Positions 33,337 through 33,948 of a DNA stretch of 33,948 nucleotides are shown here, piece by piece; the first letter of the stretch is position 1; each line of letters opens with the position of its first letter. A program made the translations under genes and the position numbers. This DNA comes from Tannerella sp. (GTDB lineage Bacteria > Bacteroidota > Bacteroidia > Bacteroidales > Tannerellaceae). The notes under the pieces were generated by a model, which saw only the letters and a program-made list of their open reading frames with translations, ran no database searches and was not told the DNA's origin. The stretch covers positions 1 through 33,948 of the forward strand of contig JAITVS010000038.1 in the NCBI GenBank assembly GCA_031285685.1. Reading direction: 5' to 3'.

Positions 33337-33945
33337 TTAAAATAAATTTGAGATTATATTTCGAGTGTATTTTTTTAGTTCTTCTATATCTTTTTCAGAA
33401 GATATACTGTTATCAAATGCCGGATTAGCTGTGCGGCTAATGAAATGATAATATACTCCTCCAATAATGAGAGAAAACTGTTTTTTGATTTCAGCAGTAT
33501 TGTGATCGGGCAAATCACAATACTGCTCGATTGAATAACTAAAAAAGATCTCTTTTTTTGACGTGGATCTTTTTGTTAGATAGTTATCATTGCTTATTTC
33601 CCAAGCTAACAATCTTTGCAAAAACAAATCCTCATGTAGGAAATCTATCAACGTATTTATGGCATTGCAAAGTCGTTCTATGGAGTTGTTGCCTGAAAAT
33701 TTCACATTATCTTCGAGCCAATAATCATAAGGTCTTATTAATTTGTCGAAAAGACCGTGAATGTTATCATATCTGTTATAGAATACATTGGCTTGAATTT
33801 TAGCTCTTTTTACAATATTTGTAATGGTTGCATTTTCGAAACCATGTTCAATGATCTCTGCTTTAGCTGCTGATAACAAATTTTCGTTGAGGTCACTTTT
33901 TTTACGTCTAATCGACCTGGTTTTCTTTACGTTTTGTGATTTCAT
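33337..33945 (-). CDS. TetR/AcrR-family transcriptional regulator
   Basis: A 202-residue regulator. The N-terminal helix-turn-helix is clear: LNENLLSAAKAEIIEHGFEN, ATITNIVKRAKIQANVFYNR, YDNIHGLFDKLI (residues ~19-70), with a basic tail before it. The C-terminal ~130 residues are the variable ligand-binding and dimerisation domain (IERLCNAINTLIDFLHED, QFSLIIGGVYYHFISR). It would bind DNA as a dimer and release it on ligand binding. The gene is complete, with its ATG 3 bp from the window end, so its promoter and divergent or upstream partner are out of view. Its target and ligand are unknown. Confidence 0.88.
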   Translation of the reverse strand: MKSQNVKKTRSIRRKKSDLNENLLSAAKAEIIEHGFENATITNIVKRAKIQANVFYNRYDNIHGLFDKLIRPYDYWLEDNVKFSGNNSIERLCNAINTLIDFLHEDLFLQRLLAWEISNDNYLTKRSTSKKEIFFSYSIEQYCDLPDHNTAEIKKQFSLIIGGVYYHFISRTANPAFDNSISSEKDIEELKKYTRNIISNLF

Positions 33946-33948
33946 AAC

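Larger units (their letters stand above)
22687..33948. mobile_element. Probable integrative/conjugative element segment, possible leading region
   Basis: From the FecR breakpoint to the window end the gene content changes from glycan use to mobile-element cargo: DUF932, DUF4326, a methyltransferase-helicase fusion, small unknown proteins and a TetR regulator. All genes lie on the minus strand in compact clusters. Four structured repeats mark the start of each cluster. The left edge is placed by the truncated FecR gene; the right edge is outside the window. No integrase, relaxase, mobilisation or tra gene is seen, so the type of element (ICE or integrated plasmid) is inferred. Confidence 0.6.

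Noticed and set aside
1-33948. CRISPR arrays, tRNA or rRNA genes, phage structural genes, integrase or relaxase
   Set aside because: None was found by eye on either strand, and there are no regularly spaced direct repeats.

Overview
This window looks like chromosomal DNA from a member of the Bacteroidales, probably a free-living or gut genus outside Bacteroides proper such as the Dysgonomonadaceae. That placement is an inference. It rests on TAnnTTTG-type promoters, STN-domain TonB receptors with a FecR partner, two secreted proteins with type IX secretion (T9SS) C-terminal tails, FtsX-like permeases without an adjacent ATPase, and mostly A-rich starts without Shine-Dalgarno sequences.

Left part (1-11.3 kb). 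A complete ISAs1-family insertion sequence lies at the window edge. It is followed by a lipoprotein glycosidase of GH106 type, an unrecognised acidic protein and a CE7-type acetyl esterase, all on the + strand. A two-domain FtsX-like permease follows on the minus strand. Its upstream region carries a sigma-54 promoter match and two TGTC-N9-GACA dyads. Next is a nitronate monooxygenase-type flavoprotein on the + strand. Strong stem-loops close several of these units.

Middle part (11.3-22.7 kb). All genes are on the minus strand and read as a carbohydrate-acquisition locus: FecR fragment, TonB-dependent receptor with STN domain, beta-helix T9SS protein, LamG plus (alpha/alpha)6 glycosidase with T9SS tail, and a secreted TIM-barrel-like protein. 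No SusD is present. The FecR gene has lost its cytoplasmic and membrane part. Its reading frame stops at a TAA that is also the stop codon of the neighbouring mobile-element gene, which marks the probable edge of a mobile element.

Right part (22.7-33.9 kb). This looks like accessory DNA of an integrative/conjugative element. Genes on one strand encode small unknown proteins, a DUF4326 protein, a zinc-ribbon protein, an N6-adenine methyltransferase-helicase fusion, a repeat-rich protein and a DUF932 protein. A 142-bp ISAs1-like miniature element with a 10-bp target duplication and a TetR regulator follow.

The most striking signal is here. Four long imperfect palindromes of about 163-168 bp sit directly upstream of the first gene of each transcription unit. 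They share a core (GCAAGGT ... ACCTTGC, with compensatory changes in one copy), and their outer arms differ in sequence yet stay complementary. In each, a -33-like TTG and a -7-like TAnnTTTG (degenerate in one copy) lie on the + strand in the right arm, with the -7 in a bulge or internal loop. In double-stranded DNA these point away from the genes. If the + strand were single-stranded and folded, they would point into the genes. That is the geometry of the Frpo-type single-stranded DNA promoters that express plasmid leading-region genes on entry into a recipient. I propose that this is the leading region of a Bacteroidales conjugative element with four such promoters. The structures are seen; the function is inferred.
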